From contig OX352322.1 of assembly GCA_947090765.1 (NCBI GenBank), positions 3,145,501 through 3,209,500 on the forward strand: a stretch of 64,000 bases of DNA, read 5' to 3'. The stretch's first letter is position 1. Each line of letters begins with the position of its first letter. Below the pieces are notes generated by a model. It saw only the letters and a list, made by a program, of their open reading frames with translations. It was not told where the DNA came from and made no database searches. Position numbers and translations under genes: made by a program. This document shows, piece by piece, positions 52,878 through 61,645 of the stretch. This DNA comes from Pseudomonas sp. MM223 (lineage in GTDB: Bacteria; Pseudomonadota; Gammaproteobacteria; Pseudomonadales; Pseudomonadaceae).

Positions 52878-53617
52878 GCTGGGTGTGGGTCCAAGGGCAG
52901 GGCTATTGCGCTGGCATTGCCAGTGTCCAGCATGATCAGCCCTTCACTGTGATCATCCAGGCTGGCCAGCAAGCGCCCCTGGCTGTCCCATGCTGCGGAA
53001 CCGCCGGCACCGATGAAGGTGTCGGCTGGCCCCACACAGTTGGCCATCAACACCGGCATGCCCAGTTCACGAGCCACCTCTGGGTAGTGCGCGTAGCCCT
53101 CGCGGATGCCTTTGGCGGTTTTCGCCACGCTGACCAGATACAAGTCGGCGCCATGCTCGCGCGCGGCGGCCGCGTGCGCCATGAACATCGATTCGTAGCA
53201 AATCGCCGGTGCCACCCGATGCTGGCCTACCGTCAGCAGCAATGCCTGATCGCCTGGGGTGAAATAGGGCAACTCGTCATCGTGCAGGCGCCGTTTTGCA
53301 TAGGCCTGGCGCGAAGCTCCGGGGCTGAAGATGGGCATGCCGATGCGAATACCGTCGGGGCTCGGCAATGGCAAGCCTACGGCCACGGTGATACCCAGGC
53401 GGTCACAGGTAGCCTGAAGTGGGTCCAGCCGTGCGGAGCTGACCGGCAAGGCGGCCTGGCGCGCAAGGCTTGGCTCATAGCCGGTCAGCGACAGCTCGGG
53501 GAACACCACCAGTTCGGCACCAAGGGCCGCGGCTTGCTCGATGCAAGCCAGATGACGCTGGAGATTACCTGGCAAATCGCCCTTGAGCGACGCCAGTTGC
53601 ACGGCGCACAGTTTCAT
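52874..53617 (-). CDS. Carbon-nitrogen hydrolase (nitrilase superfamily)
   Basis: The 247-residue enzyme has the complete Glu-Lys-Cys triad of the nitrilase superfamily: VVFPELSLTGYEP (Glu), YAKRRLHDDELPYF (Lys) and APAICYESMF (Cys). It has the length of single-domain amidases/omega-amidases rather than NAD synthetases. ATG 53617 is chosen because of the GGAAGGG ribosome site upstream. That site falls inside one arm of a 24-bp inverted repeat, so translation may be controlled. The substrate is unknown; a small amide or carbamoyl compound is likely. Confidence 0.87.
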   Translation of the reverse strand: MKLCAVQLASLKGDLPGNLQRHLACIEQAAALGAELVVFPELSLTGYEPSLARQAALPVSSARLDPLQATCDRLGITVAVGLPLPSPDGIRIGMPIFSPGASRQAYAKRRLHDDELPYFTPGDQALLLTVGQHRVAPAICYESMFMAHAAAAREHGADLYLVSVAKTAKGIREGYAHYPEVARELGMPVLMANCVGPADTFIGAGGSAAWDSQGRLLASLDDHSEGLIMLDTGNASAIALPLDPHPA

Positions 53618-53696
53618 GAAAAACCCTTCCCTGGTACAGGTTGAAGGGCCGAGCATACTATCGGCACCAACGCCTGTACCAGTGAAGGGTTTTTCA
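53617..53696. repeat. 24-bp inverted repeat spanning the gap between the DUF3016 gene and the C-N hydrolase gene
   Basis: Arms 53617-53640 and 53673-53696 match in 23 of 24 positions (CCTGTACCAGTGAAGGGTTT and its inverted partner). One arm contains the stop codon of the DUF3016 gene, the other the ribosome site and start of the hydrolase gene. The message would fold into a long hairpin with a 32-base loop that hides the ribosome site. There is no T-tract directly after it. Confidence 0.75.
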
Positions 53697-54209
53697 GGTT
53701 GCCGGGTGCGTTGCGAAGCGTTGGCGGAACCAGTCGTCGAGCATGGCCTTCTCGGCATACAGGCGGTCGCTGCTGCTGGCCACCCGGCCGGGGCGGCTGA
53801 GGTACATCTTGTCGCTTACCCGTTCCTCGGCCTGCTTGGCGGGTTTACCCGGCTGGCTGAGGGTGTAGGTGAGGTCGATGGTTGGCCAGGTGATCTCGCG
53901 CATGAAGCGCACATCGTAGGCCTGGCTGTGCCAGGGCTCGAAGCGCCCCGCCAGGTCGATGTCGCGGATGTCGATAACCAGTTGCTGGCCTGGTTGCAGG
54001 TAACGCTGGCCGAGCTTCTGCAGGTACTGGGTGAGGGATTTCATCACATAGGCGTCGGCGCCACGCTCATAACCGTGGCTGTCCAGGCTGGCGTCGCGGA
54101 ATTTTTCCGGGTGGTCGAAATGCACCTCGACCTGCGCGGCCGGGGCGCCTTGTGCCATGCTGTTCAGTGACAGCGCCATGAGCACGGCACACACGAGGGC
54201 GGTACGCAT
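53694..54209 (-). CDS. DUF3016 domain protein, secreted
   Basis: The 171-residue protein has a signal peptide (ALVCAVLMALSLNSMAQG) and a DUF3016 domain: VEVHFDHPEKFRDASLD, LPGQQLVIDIRDIDLAGRFEPW-type block (LVIDIRDIDLAGRFEPWH), WPTIDLTYTLSQ. The domain is found in periplasmic proteins of unknown function in gammaproteobacteria. GGAGGTGC precedes ATG 54209. It is followed by the inverted repeat that overlaps its stop. Confidence 0.82.
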   Translation of the reverse strand: MRTALVCAVLMALSLNSMAQGAPAAQVEVHFDHPEKFRDASLDSHGYERGADAYVMKSLTQYLQKLGQRYLQPGQQLVIDIRDIDLAGRFEPWHSQAYDVRFMREITWPTIDLTYTLSQPGKPAKQAEERVSDKMYLSRPGRVASSSDRLYAEKAMLDDWFRQRFATHPAT

Positions 54210-54284
54210 GATGCACCTCCAGGTACGTTGGGGGGTGCATCCATTTTACGCCCGCCATGGCAGCGCCTGCAGAGGAAGATTGTA

Positions 54285-55016
54285 ATGGGACGGTTTCGGC
54301 GGTTGCTCGCCAATATCCGGGGACGTGACTTGGCGGTGGGCGATATCCACGGTCACTTCCAGCGCCTGGAGCAGTGCCTGGACGCGGTGGGTTTCGACCC
54401 GGCCGTAGACCGCCTGTTCAGTGTGGGTGACCTGGTCGACAGGGGGCCGCACAGCGAGGCTGTACTGGAGTGGCTCGCGCGGCCTTGGTTCCATGCGGTG
54501 CAAGGTAACCACGAGGCGCTGGCAATTACCCGCGTGCGAGGGGGGCGGCTTGACCTGGACATGTACCGCGCAGCGGGTGGAAGCTGGTTTCTGGACCTGC
54601 CGCGGACCGCGCAATTGCGCTTCGTGGAACGCTTCGAGCAATTGCCGATCGCGATTGAAGTGGAAAGCGCGGACGGTTTGGTCGGCCTGCTACACGCCGA
54701 CAGCCCGTTTGCGGATTGGGCAGCATTACGCAATTGGCTGGAACTGGAACTGGACGACGATCCTAAAGTGCGGGAGGTGTGCCAATGGTCGCGCCGGCGG
54801 CTGAAGGTAGGCGATACCCAGCCGGTGCAGGGCTTGCGTGCCTTGTTGGTCGGCCACACGCCGGTGCTGGAGGCAAAGCTGCTGGGCAATGTCTGGCACC
54901 TGGATACGGGGGGCTGGGCTAGCGGCCATTTCACCCTGATGGACATGCGCACCTTGCAACTGCTCAACCCTGGGCCAGGTGCAGCAGCAACGCCGCAGCC
55001 AATATTATCAGCATGA
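54285..55016 (+). CDS. Metallophosphoesterase (PrpA/B-like serine/threonine protein phosphatase family)
   Basis: The 243-residue protein has all calcineurin-type metal motifs: AVGDIHGHFQRLEQCL, SVGDLVDRGPHSEAVL and QGNHEALAIT, with VGHTPV and WHLDTGG at the end, as in E. coli PrpA/PrpB and lambda phosphatase. AGAGGAAG precedes ATG 54285. Likely dimetal phosphatase acting on phosphoproteins or nucleotides. It overlaps the convergent LysE gene by 53 bases at the 3' end. Confidence 0.9.
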   Translation: MGRFRRLLANIRGRDLAVGDIHGHFQRLEQCLDAVGFDPAVDRLFSVGDLVDRGPHSEAVLEWLARPWFHAVQGNHEALAITRVRGGRLDLDMYRAAGGSWFLDLPRTAQLRFVERFEQLPIAIEVESADGLVGLLHADSPFADWAALRNWLELELDDDPKVREVCQWSRRRLKVGDTQPVQGLRALLVGHTPVLEAKLLGNVWHLDTGGWASGHFTLMDMRTLQLLNPGPGAAATPQPILSA

Positions 55017-55578
55017 TCCCTGAAGCCCGTTCCAGCCACGGCAGGCTGCGGGCAAAGCGCCGTAGTACCCGCTGATTGCCGATGGCCACGGCCACCAGCA
55101 GGTCCCAGAGCAGGACGATGCTGAACATCCAAAGGGCGTAGGCTGTTTTCCAGCCGGCGCTGGCGCTGACGACCATGCTGGCCAGGCTGGCATAGAACAG
55201 TGCGTTCTTGGGGTTGAGAATGCCGGACAAGAAGCCCATGCCCAGGTTATGCCACCAGCCTCGAACCCGCTGGTTGTCAGCGACTGAGTGCAGGCTGGCT
55301 TGCCCGGCATGACGCAGGAACAGCACCCCGATGTACAAGAGGTAGCTGGCGCCGGCCAGTTGCAGGCTGGTGAACAGCAGGCTGCCTTCCTGCAGCACCG
55401 ACAGGCCGGTGAAGGCCATGGCGATGAACGTGCCATTGGCCAGGGCGATGCCGAGGCAGGCACCGCTGGCGATGTACCAACCGCTGTTGATCGAGCTGCG
55501 TGCGACCAGGAAGAAGTCCGGGCCAGGTGAGAGCAGGGCGAGGAAGTGAGCGAGGGCGATGATCAGGAACTGCTGCAT
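54964..55578 (-). CDS. LysE family translocator
   Basis: The 204-residue protein has the LysE/RhtB signature at the start (AHFLALLSPGPDFFLVARSS), about six membrane helices and the mid-protein GFLSGILNPKNALFYASL block. It probably exports an amino acid such as homoserine or threonine. It converges on the phosphatase gene with a 53-base 3' overlap, and its upstream region contains a REP pair. Confidence 0.88.
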   Translation of the reverse strand: MQQFLIIALAHFLALLSPGPDFFLVARSSINSGWYIASGACLGIALANGTFIAMAFTGLSVLQEGSLLFTSLQLAGASYLLYIGVLFLRHAGQASLHSVADNQRVRGWWHNLGMGFLSGILNPKNALFYASLASMVVSASAGWKTAYALWMFSIVLLWDLLVAVAIGNQRVLRRFARSLPWLERASGIMLIILAAALLLHLAQG

Positions 55579-55677
55579 GGGCGGGGCGGCTCTACGGGAA
55601 AACCGCAGTCTGCTGCCGGGCTTGTCGGGCGTATTGAAGAATATTGCGTGGTAGTGCCTTGGGGCTGCTGCGCAGCC

Positions 55678-55754
55678 CTATCGCGACACAAGGCCGCTCC
55701 CACAAAGGTCCTGCATATGCCGTTCAATGTGGGAGCGGCCTTGCGTCGCGATAG
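55678..55754. repeat. REP-type inverted repeat pair
   Basis: Arms 55678-55704 and 55728-55754 (CTATCGCGACACAAGGCCGC and its inverted copy) pair over 27 bases with one mismatch; the core GGAGCGGCCTTG is the common P. putida REP motif. It lies between the AraC gene end and the LysE gene start. Confidence 0.85.
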
Positions 55755-55777
55755 GGGCGCAAAACGCCCCCAGGATC

Positions 55778-56596
55778 TCAAGGGCTGCGCAAATCGCGAT
55801 ACTGCCCCGGTGTCACCCCCACATGGGCCTTGAACACCCGCTGGAAATGGCTCTGGTCGGCAAACCCGAGCCGGTAGGCCACCTCCGCCAGTGCCAGCCC
55901 TTCACCCAACAACTGCCGCCCGCGATTGACCCGGGCATTGAGCAGGTAGGCATGCGGGGTAAACCCTGTGGCGGCGCGGAACGCACGGATCAACTGATAG
56001 CGCCCAAGGCCGGCTTTTCGGGCCAATACCTCCAGGTTCAGTTGCGCGGGGTCCTGGCCTTCGAGGTGCGCGATCAACCCGCTCAACGCAGTCGCCCCCA
56101 AGGCGGGGGCGGCTGCCAGAGTGGCCTGGGCGGAAACGTCCAGGTCACCCACAAAGGCAATCAGCGCCGCATCCTTCTCACTGTTGCTGGCACCAGAGAA
56201 CAGCAACCTGTTCAGCTCGCAGAACTGCCCATACACCGCCGGCTCCCGGCAAATACGCGCCGGCTCGCCGGCCCCGGCCCCGCCCAGCCCCGACTCCAGG
56301 CGCAACTGCGTCAGCCAGTCGGCATCCAGATGCAGCATCTGGTAACTCCAGGCGTGCCCAGGTTCGGGGTTGCAGGCATGTACGCGGTGGGCAGGCACAA
56401 GCACCAGCGTACCTGGCGCCAGGCGTTCCTGCCCATTCGCGGCGCCGCTGAAATGGCTGTGGCCGGCGTCCACTGCGCCAATGGAAAAGGTCGGGTGACT
56501 GTGGGCCTTGTAACAGGCTCGGCTATGACAGGCACGACGGCTTTCCACATGCGGGAGTGCAGGGTTGCGCCACAGCGCGGCGTGGGAGCGGGGCAT
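55778..56596 (-). CDS. AraC family transcriptional regulator with N-terminal AraC-binding cupin
   Basis: The 272-residue protein has an N-terminal cupin (HSHPTFSIGAVDAGHSHF; LAPGTLVLVPAHRVHAC) and two C-terminal helix-turn-helices (LARKAGLGRYQLIRAFRAATG; VAYRLGFADQSHFQRVFKAHVGVTP, in two parts). ATG 56596 follows GAGGA. It is divergent from the LysE-family gene at 56728, which it probably controls in response to an amino acid or related export substrate. This AraC/LysE divergent arrangement is common in pseudomonads. Confidence 0.92.
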   Translation of the reverse strand: MPRSHAALWRNPALPHVESRRACHSRACYKAHSHPTFSIGAVDAGHSHFSGAANGQERLAPGTLVLVPAHRVHACNPEPGHAWSYQMLHLDADWLTQLRLESGLGGAGAGEPARICREPAVYGQFCELNRLLFSGASNSEKDAALIAFVGDLDVSAQATLAAAPALGATALSGLIAHLEGQDPAQLNLEVLARKAGLGRYQLIRAFRAATGFTPHAYLLNARVNRGRQLLGEGLALAEVAYRLGFADQSHFQRVFKAHVGVTPGQYRDLRSP

Positions 56597-56727
56597 CACA
56601 AGGTCCTCGATTTCGCCGGCAGCGTAACAGGTGCCGCGTACCCATACAGTTTTTATCGTTGGCTGTAGCTTGACCGCAAGCACCGACACACGCCGAAATA
56701 GACGCCTGTTGCCAAAGGAAAACAACA

Positions 56728-57351
56728 ATGGACCTTTCAAGCCTGCTGCTTTTCATCCCCGCCTGCTTTGCCCTGAACATGGCGCCGGGGCCGAACAACC
56801 TGCTGTCGCTGCACAACGCCAGCCGCTACGGCCTGCGCACAGCCTGCGTGGCCGGCGGCGGGCGTATCCTGGCATTCAGCGGCATGATCGCCCTGGCGGC
56901 CATGGGCCTGGCCGTGGTGCTGCACACCAGTGAATACCTGTTCCTGGCCATCAAGGTCGTGGGGGCAGCGTACCTGTTCTACATCGCCTGGCAACTGTGG
57001 CGCGCACCGGTGGGCGAGGCCGTGGTGGCAAGCGATCACCCGCGCGGCACCTGGCGCCTGGCGCGTCAGGAGTTCTGGGTGGCTGCTGGCAACCCCAAGG
57101 CCATCCTGATCTTCACGGCCTTTCTGCCGCAGTTCGTCTCTGTGGGCAGCACCACCCCGGTGAGTGAGCAGTTCCTCTGGCTGGGGGTGTTGTTCCTGCT
57201 GCTGGAATGGGCGGCCATTGCCATCTATTCAGGCCTGGGTGCCTACATGCAGCGCTGGTTCAGCCAGCCCGGCCCACGCCGCATGTTCAACCGCATCAGC
57301 GCCTCCCTGCTGGGGTGCGCTGGTCTCGGTTTGCTGGCGGCACGCCGCTAG
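56728..57351 (+). CDS. LysE family translocator
   Basis: The 207-residue protein has the family signature PACFALNMAPGPNNLLSLHN (residues 9-28) and about six membrane helices, with FWVAAGNPKAILIFTAFLPQF as the mid block. It is divergent from the AraC-type regulator 131 bases away and is the likely target. Its stop overlaps the 3' end of the convergent autotransporter gene by four bases. Confidence 0.9.
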   Translation: MDLSSLLLFIPACFALNMAPGPNNLLSLHNASRYGLRTACVAGGGRILAFSGMIALAAMGLAVVLHTSEYLFLAIKVVGAAYLFYIAWQLWRAPVGEAVVASDHPRGTWRLARQEFWVAAGNPKAILIFTAFLPQFVSVGSTTPVSEQFLWLGVLFLLLEWAAIAIYSGLGAYMQRWFSQPGPRRMFNRISASLLGCAGLGLLAARR

Positions 57352-59762
57352 AACTGCCAGCGTACCCCCAGGTTGACGCCGCTGGCTTCCTGCTGGCGGC
57401 TATCCAGGTTGGCGGTGTACTGTACGCCGCCATGCAGGCTCAGCGCTTCGCTGACCTGCGCCACCACGCCGCTTTCCAATTGCACCGAGGTATAGCGGTA
57501 GTCGGTCTTGATCTTGTCTACATAATCGAAGGTCAAGGTGTCGCGGCCACCGTCGCCGTGCCACAGGTTGACCTGCGCATAGGGCTGCAACAGGCGCCCG
57601 CTGCTCCCCGTGAATGCACCTTCCAGGCGTACGCCCAGGCGACCGGTCAGCTCAACCTGGGCGTCATGGCTGATGCGCGAGACGCTATCGCTTGCGCTGT
57701 CGAGCGACACTTTTTGTGCAATCAGCTGGGCTTGCGGCTCCAGCGTCCAGCGTTCGGACAGGGCAATGGGGTAGCCGGTCTCCAGCGACGCCGTCCAGGC
57801 GTGGCCGTCGATGTTCAGCTTGTCGCCGCGGTCCGAGCGGGCTCGCCCATCGAGCCGGGTGTACTGCAACACTGCGTCCAGGTACGCGCCTTGCGGCCCG
57901 ACCAGCGTCCAGTAAGTGCCGAAGCTGTCGCCATCGAGTTTCAGGTCACCCACGCTGCGGTCCTTCACGGCCAATGCGAAGCCTTTGACGTCGGCGTCCA
58001 GGCGGCTGTGGCTGACGTAAAAGCCGACATGTTGGCGATAGCCGCTGTCACCCGCTTTGGCGTACAGGTCCTGGCCTACCTTGAAACCGTACAGGTCGCC
58101 ATCCAGGCTCGGGCTAACCGTACCGCTCCATTGCTGACGCAGTGCGCCGCCGTAGGTCTGCCCCCAACTGGCGGGCAGGCCGCCTTCGCCCTTGAGCAGC
58201 TGTTGGTCGCCCTGGCGTTGATGGAAAGTGCCCAAGGCCTGGCGGGCGATGATTGCAGCGCCTCTTGGAGCGGCAGCGTAAACCGGGACCTCCGGGCGAT
58301 ACAGCGGCAGGCTTTCGCCTTGCACGGGGGCGGGCAGGTCGACCTGGCCGGGTGCCGGTGCGGCAACTGGGGGTGTCTGGGCAGGTGCTATCACGGGTGG
58401 CTCACCCGGTTCCGATGGTTGTGTCGGTTGTTCTGGCTCGGGTACAGGTGCCGCTACCAAGGTCGAGCGCAGGTACCAGTTGTTTTCGCTGCCAGCGGTC
58501 ACACCACCTTTGAACAGACGGTAGTCATAGGCACCCACCGATAGCGTTTGCGTCTGCACGAATGCAGTGGCGGTACTGGTGGCACCGTCACGGGCTTCGA
58601 CGACCTGGATGCCGTTCTGTGCAGTCGCTGCACCCGTGCCATTGAGGTTGTTGATGAGTAATTGAGTGGAGCCGCTGATGGCACCACGGCTGACCACCAG
58701 GCGGTCGGAGGCAGCGCCATCGCCTGCCAGCACGCTATTCAGGCGCAGGGTGCCGTTGTTGCCGGTGTAATCGCCCTGAATGGTCAGGCGGCCCTGGGCG
58801 TCGTTGCCACGACTCAGGTCGAGGGTGCCGGCGTTGACTACCGATGCCTTGCTGCCACTCTGGATGCTGACGATGCTGCCCTGGTGGCTGATCAGCGAGC
58901 TGCTGGCATCGATTTGCAGGGTGCCGGTCCCAGTGGCGGGGATTACGCGTGGCTGATCGCTGCCGAGGTCCCCCAGCGTGAGGGTGTCGTTGAGGGTCAG
59001 CTGGCTGCCTTGCTTAAGCTGAATAGACTCCCAGTTGGTATACAACGCCCCTTGGCCGACCTGGCTTTGCTCGAACGTCAGCGTGTCCGTGCCGGTGCCG
59101 CCGTCCAGGATAACGGCCGAGTTGGCAAGGTCGAGGGCGCGGACAATGGCCGTGTCATCGTCATTCTCCATGATGACCCGTTTACCGATCTGGCCCCCCG
59201 TCCAGGTGAATTCGTCTTTACCGTTGCCAGTGCGTATTTCGCCTTTGAGCGTGCCGCCGTTGATGGTTATCTTGTCAACGCCGCTACTGGTACTGATATC
59301 ACCGCCGATGGTGCCGCCTGTGATGATGATCGTGTCGTTGCCAAGCCCACTGACGACGTTGCCAACAACAACCGTTTCGACCCCGAGCCCCTGGGACATC
59401 TCTAGGAAATTGTCCGCGAGCTTCAGGTCGATTCGGCCAATGCTGCCGCCTTTGAACCACGCCGTGTCACCGTCTTCAAAAGCGCCCGTGATGGTGCCGC
59501 CGGTCATGGTGAACGTGTCCATGTCACCGCCCTGGTTCAACGACCCTAGGGTGCCGCCAGACATGGTGAAGTTATCTACGCCATTGCCTTGTTGCAGTGA
59601 CTGCACCGAGCCACCACTGATGCTGAAGTCATCAGCAGCATCGGTTTGCACGAGGGCGCCAAGGCTCTCTCCGGTTGTAACCGAAAGGGATTGGCCTTGA
59701 GCCAGTAATGGCAGAGCCAGCAGGGGAAATGCAACAGGCAGCAGCAAGCGGGGGCATCGCAT
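57348..59762 (-). CDS. Autotransporter outer membrane beta-barrel protein (type Va)
   Basis: The 804-residue protein has a signal peptide (LLLPVAFPLLALPLLAQG) and a passenger with about eight repeats of roughly 20 residues of the form D-x-F/I-x-x-x-GG-x-(I/L)-x-x-x-x-x-x-G-x-G (VDNFTMSGGTLGSLNQGGDM; VDKITINGGTLKGEI). It continues with a pertactin-like beta-helix, then a proline-rich linker near residues 440-490 (VPEPEQPTQPSEPGEPP) and a C-terminal barrel of about 270 residues ending in VRWQF. The passenger has no protease motif or RGD, suggesting an adhesin. ATG 59762 gives the signal peptide. Confidence 0.9.
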   Translation of the reverse strand: MRCPRLLLPVAFPLLALPLLAQGQSLSVTTGESLGALVQTDAADDFSISGGSVQSLQQGNGVDNFTMSGGTLGSLNQGGDMDTFTMTGGTITGAFEDGDTAWFKGGSIGRIDLKLADNFLEMSQGLGVETVVVGNVVSGLGNDTIIITGGTIGGDISTSSGVDKITINGGTLKGEIRTGNGKDEFTWTGGQIGKRVIMENDDDTAIVRALDLANSAVILDGGTGTDTLTFEQSQVGQGALYTNWESIQLKQGSQLTLNDTLTLGDLGSDQPRVIPATGTGTLQIDASSSLISHQGSIVSIQSGSKASVVNAGTLDLSRGNDAQGRLTIQGDYTGNNGTLRLNSVLAGDGAASDRLVVSRGAISGSTQLLINNLNGTGAATAQNGIQVVEARDGATSTATAFVQTQTLSVGAYDYRLFKGGVTAGSENNWYLRSTLVAAPVPEPEQPTQPSEPGEPPVIAPAQTPPVAAPAPGQVDLPAPVQGESLPLYRPEVPVYAAAPRGAAIIARQALGTFHQRQGDQQLLKGEGGLPASWGQTYGGALRQQWSGTVSPSLDGDLYGFKVGQDLYAKAGDSGYRQHVGFYVSHSRLDADVKGFALAVKDRSVGDLKLDGDSFGTYWTLVGPQGAYLDAVLQYTRLDGRARSDRGDKLNIDGHAWTASLETGYPIALSERWTLEPQAQLIAQKVSLDSASDSVSRISHDAQVELTGRLGVRLEGAFTGSSGRLLQPYAQVNLWHGDGGRDTLTFDYVDKIKTDYRYTSVQLESGVVAQVSEALSLHGGVQYTANLDSRQQEASGVNLGVRWQF

Positions 59763-59895
59763 AGGCAGGTCTCCGGGTCCATTGAAGGGTCCACTACCTG
59801 AAGCGACGCCCGTGGGGCGGCTTCGGCCCTGCCTGAGTTGTATGTAATGCGGGGGGAAGGGACAACTGGCAAAAATGTCAGGTGGCCCGCTGCCA

Positions 59896-60171
59896 TCAAT
59901 CGCGGTAGAAGGTTTGCACCAGGTGGTAACCGAACTTGCTTTTGATCGGCCCATGCACCACACGCAAAGGTTTCTTGAAAATAACCTGGTCGATAGCGCC
60001 GACCATCTGGCCTGGGCGGACTTCGCCCAGGTCGCCGCCGCGCTTGCCCGAAGGGCAAATAGAAAACTTTTTGGCGAGCACATCGAAAGCCTCGCCGTTG
60101 GCGATGCGCTGTTTGAGCTTTTCGGCTTCGTCAGCGGTCTTGACCAGGATGTGGCGGGCTTGGGCTTTCAT
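59896..60171 (-). CDS. ppiC: Peptidylprolyl cis-trans isomerase C (parvulin)
   Basis: The 91-residue protein is a single rotamase domain: ARHILVKTADEAEKLKQRI, FDVLAKKFSICPSGKRGGDLG, FGYHLVQTFYRD. The arrangement and length match cytosolic PpiC (Par10). It catalyses prolyl isomerisation in protein folding. Single gene between the autotransporter and a REP hairpin. Confidence 0.94.
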   Translation of the reverse strand: MKAQARHILVKTADEAEKLKQRIANGEAFDVLAKKFSICPSGKRGGDLGEVRPGQMVGAIDQVIFKKPLRVVHGPIKSKFGYHLVQTFYRD

Positions 60172-60251
60172 GGGGGTACCTGTGCTTCGGTGCGCAAAAA
60201 AGGGCGCGCATTATGCCTGATAGATTCGCTTTGAAGCGATTGCGTGCTCTG

Positions 60252-60280
60252 TGTAGGAGCGGCACAAGGCCGCTCCTACA
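60252..60280. repeat. Single REP-type hairpin
   Basis: TGTAGGAGCGGC and GCCGCTCCTACA pair over 12 bases around a five-base loop. It has the GGAGCGGC core seen in the other REP pairs and lies between ppiC and the ecotin gene. Confidence 0.75.
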
Positions 60281-60301
60281 GGGGCCGCGTAGGCTTTGAG
60301 C

Positions 60302-60781
60302 TTACTCGGCTTTGGCCTTCTGCACGTCCTGGGACGCCGACCACACGCGGTAGCGCACCTCGACATCCTTGGGCACATACACCACCACCGGCAGCTTGCT
60401 GTTGTAGCGCAGCAGGAAGCCGTCACCGATCACCGGCACGAAGGCCTCGGTCTTTTTGCCGTCCGGGCAGGCCATCAGGGTGCTGGCCGGGCCGCTGACC
60501 TTTTCCAGGCGGTAGTAGTTGTAGCCCCAGCCTTCCAGGGTGCGTTCTTCCAGGTTGCCGCCCAGGCGCTGGCGATTGCAGTCGACCTGCAATGTCTTGC
60601 CTGCGAGGATTTCCAGTTTGTAGGCAGACTCATCGGCCTGTGCCGGCAGGTGAATGACCTGCCGGGTAAAGCCTTTTTCTGCCTCTGGGTAGGGCGCGAC
60701 GTCCTTCAGGCTGGCCGCCATCGCAGGCGCGGCGGCAGCCAGGGTGAGGGCCAGAATTGCGGTCATCGGGGTAGGGCGCAT
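60302..60781 (-). CDS. eco: Ecotin (periplasmic serine protease inhibitor)
   Basis: The 159-residue protein has a signal peptide ([17 protein letters not shown]) and ecotin blocks: [61 protein letters not shown] with methionine at the reactive site, and [18 protein letters not shown]. Ecotins inhibit trypsin-fold proteases as dimers and protect against host or predator proteases. ATG 60781 is used; ATG 60766 is also possible. Confidence 0.93.
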   Translation of the reverse strand: MRPTPMTAILALTLAAAAPAMAASLKDVAPYPEAEKGFTRQVIHLPAQADESAYKLEILAGKTLQVDCNRQRLGGNLEERTLEGWGYNYYRLEKVSGPASTLMACPDGKKTEAFVPVIGDGFLLRYNSKLPVVVYVPKDVEVRYRVWSASQDVQKAKAE

Positions 60782-60836
60782 AGGGCCTCCTTGCAGATAA
60801 ACGAATGCGAACCCGCTGCCAGGCCCAGGCCGCCCG

Positions 60837-61607
60837 TCACTGGGCCAACCAGCCACCATCGACGTTCCAGGCGGCGCCGCGAACCTGGCTTGCGGCTTCG
60901 CTGCACAGGAATAGTACCAGTTCGCCCAGGTGTTCGGGGGTGACAAACGCCAGCGACGGTTGCTTCTCGGCCAGCAGATCATGCTGAGCTTGCAGCGGAT
61001 CACCACCGTTGGCAGCACGATCGTCGATTTGCTTCTGCACCAGCGGGGTTAGCACCCAGCCGGGGCAGATGGCGTTGCAGGTGACGTTGCTGGTGGCGGT
61101 TTCCAGGCCCACCACCTTGGTCAGGCCGACCACACCATGCTTGGCTGCCACGTAGGCCGCCTTGCCGGTCGAGCCGACCAGGCCATGCACCGAAGCGATG
61201 TTGATGATGCGCCCCCAGTTGCGCGTGCGCATGCCCGGCAGCGCCAGGCGGGTGCCATGGAACACGGCTGACAGGTTGAGGGCGATGATCTTGTCCCAGC
61301 TTTCCAGGGGGAACTGCTCCACCGGCGCTACATGCTGGATACCGGCGTTGTTGACCAGAATATCGACGCCGCCGAATTCGCGCTCGGCCAGGGCGAACAA
61401 CGCTTCAATCTGGGCCACGTCCGACAGGTCGGCCGGGTGGTGGGCAGCCTTCACCCCGTGCCGGGTGACCTCGGCTAATGCCGGTGCCGGGTCGCCAAAG
61501 CCGTTGAGCACGATGTTGGCGCCAGCGCGGGCCAGCACCTGGGCAATGCCCAGGCCGATGCCGCTGGTGGAGCCGGTGACGAGTGCAGTCTTGCCTGTGA
61601 GAGTCAT
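60837..61607 (-). CDS. hbdH: 3-hydroxybutyrate dehydrogenase
   Basis: The 256-residue SDR enzyme has [44 protein letters not shown] (catalytic YxxxK) and the 3-hydroxybutyrate dehydrogenase blocks [18 protein letters not shown] and [15 protein letters not shown]. It oxidises (R)-3-hydroxybutyrate to acetoacetate with NAD+. AGGAGCTTTGC precedes ATG 61607. No acetoacetate transporter or CoA-transferase is adjacent. The Yej-type genes follow on the other side on the same strand. Confidence 0.92.
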   Translation of the reverse strand: MTLTGKTALVTGSTSGIGLGIAQVLARAGANIVLNGFGDPAPALAEVTRHGVKAAHHPADLSDVAQIEALFALAEREFGGVDILVNNAGIQHVAPVEQFPLESWDKIIALNLSAVFHGTRLALPGMRTRNWGRIINIASVHGLVGSTGKAAYVAAKHGVVGLTKVVGLETATSNVTCNAICPGWVLTPLVQKQIDDRAANGGDPLQAQHDLLAEKQPSLAFVTPEHLGELVLFLCSEAASQVRGAAWNVDGGWLAQ

Positions 61608-61645
61608 GCAAAGCTCCTTGTCATGTAAAGGCGGGGCGTGAAAAC

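Noticed and set aside
57207..58544. 445-codon open frame on the plus strand opposite the autotransporter
   Set aside because: GC-rich genes leave long antisense frames; there is no family similarity, and the minus-strand autotransporter is unmistakable.
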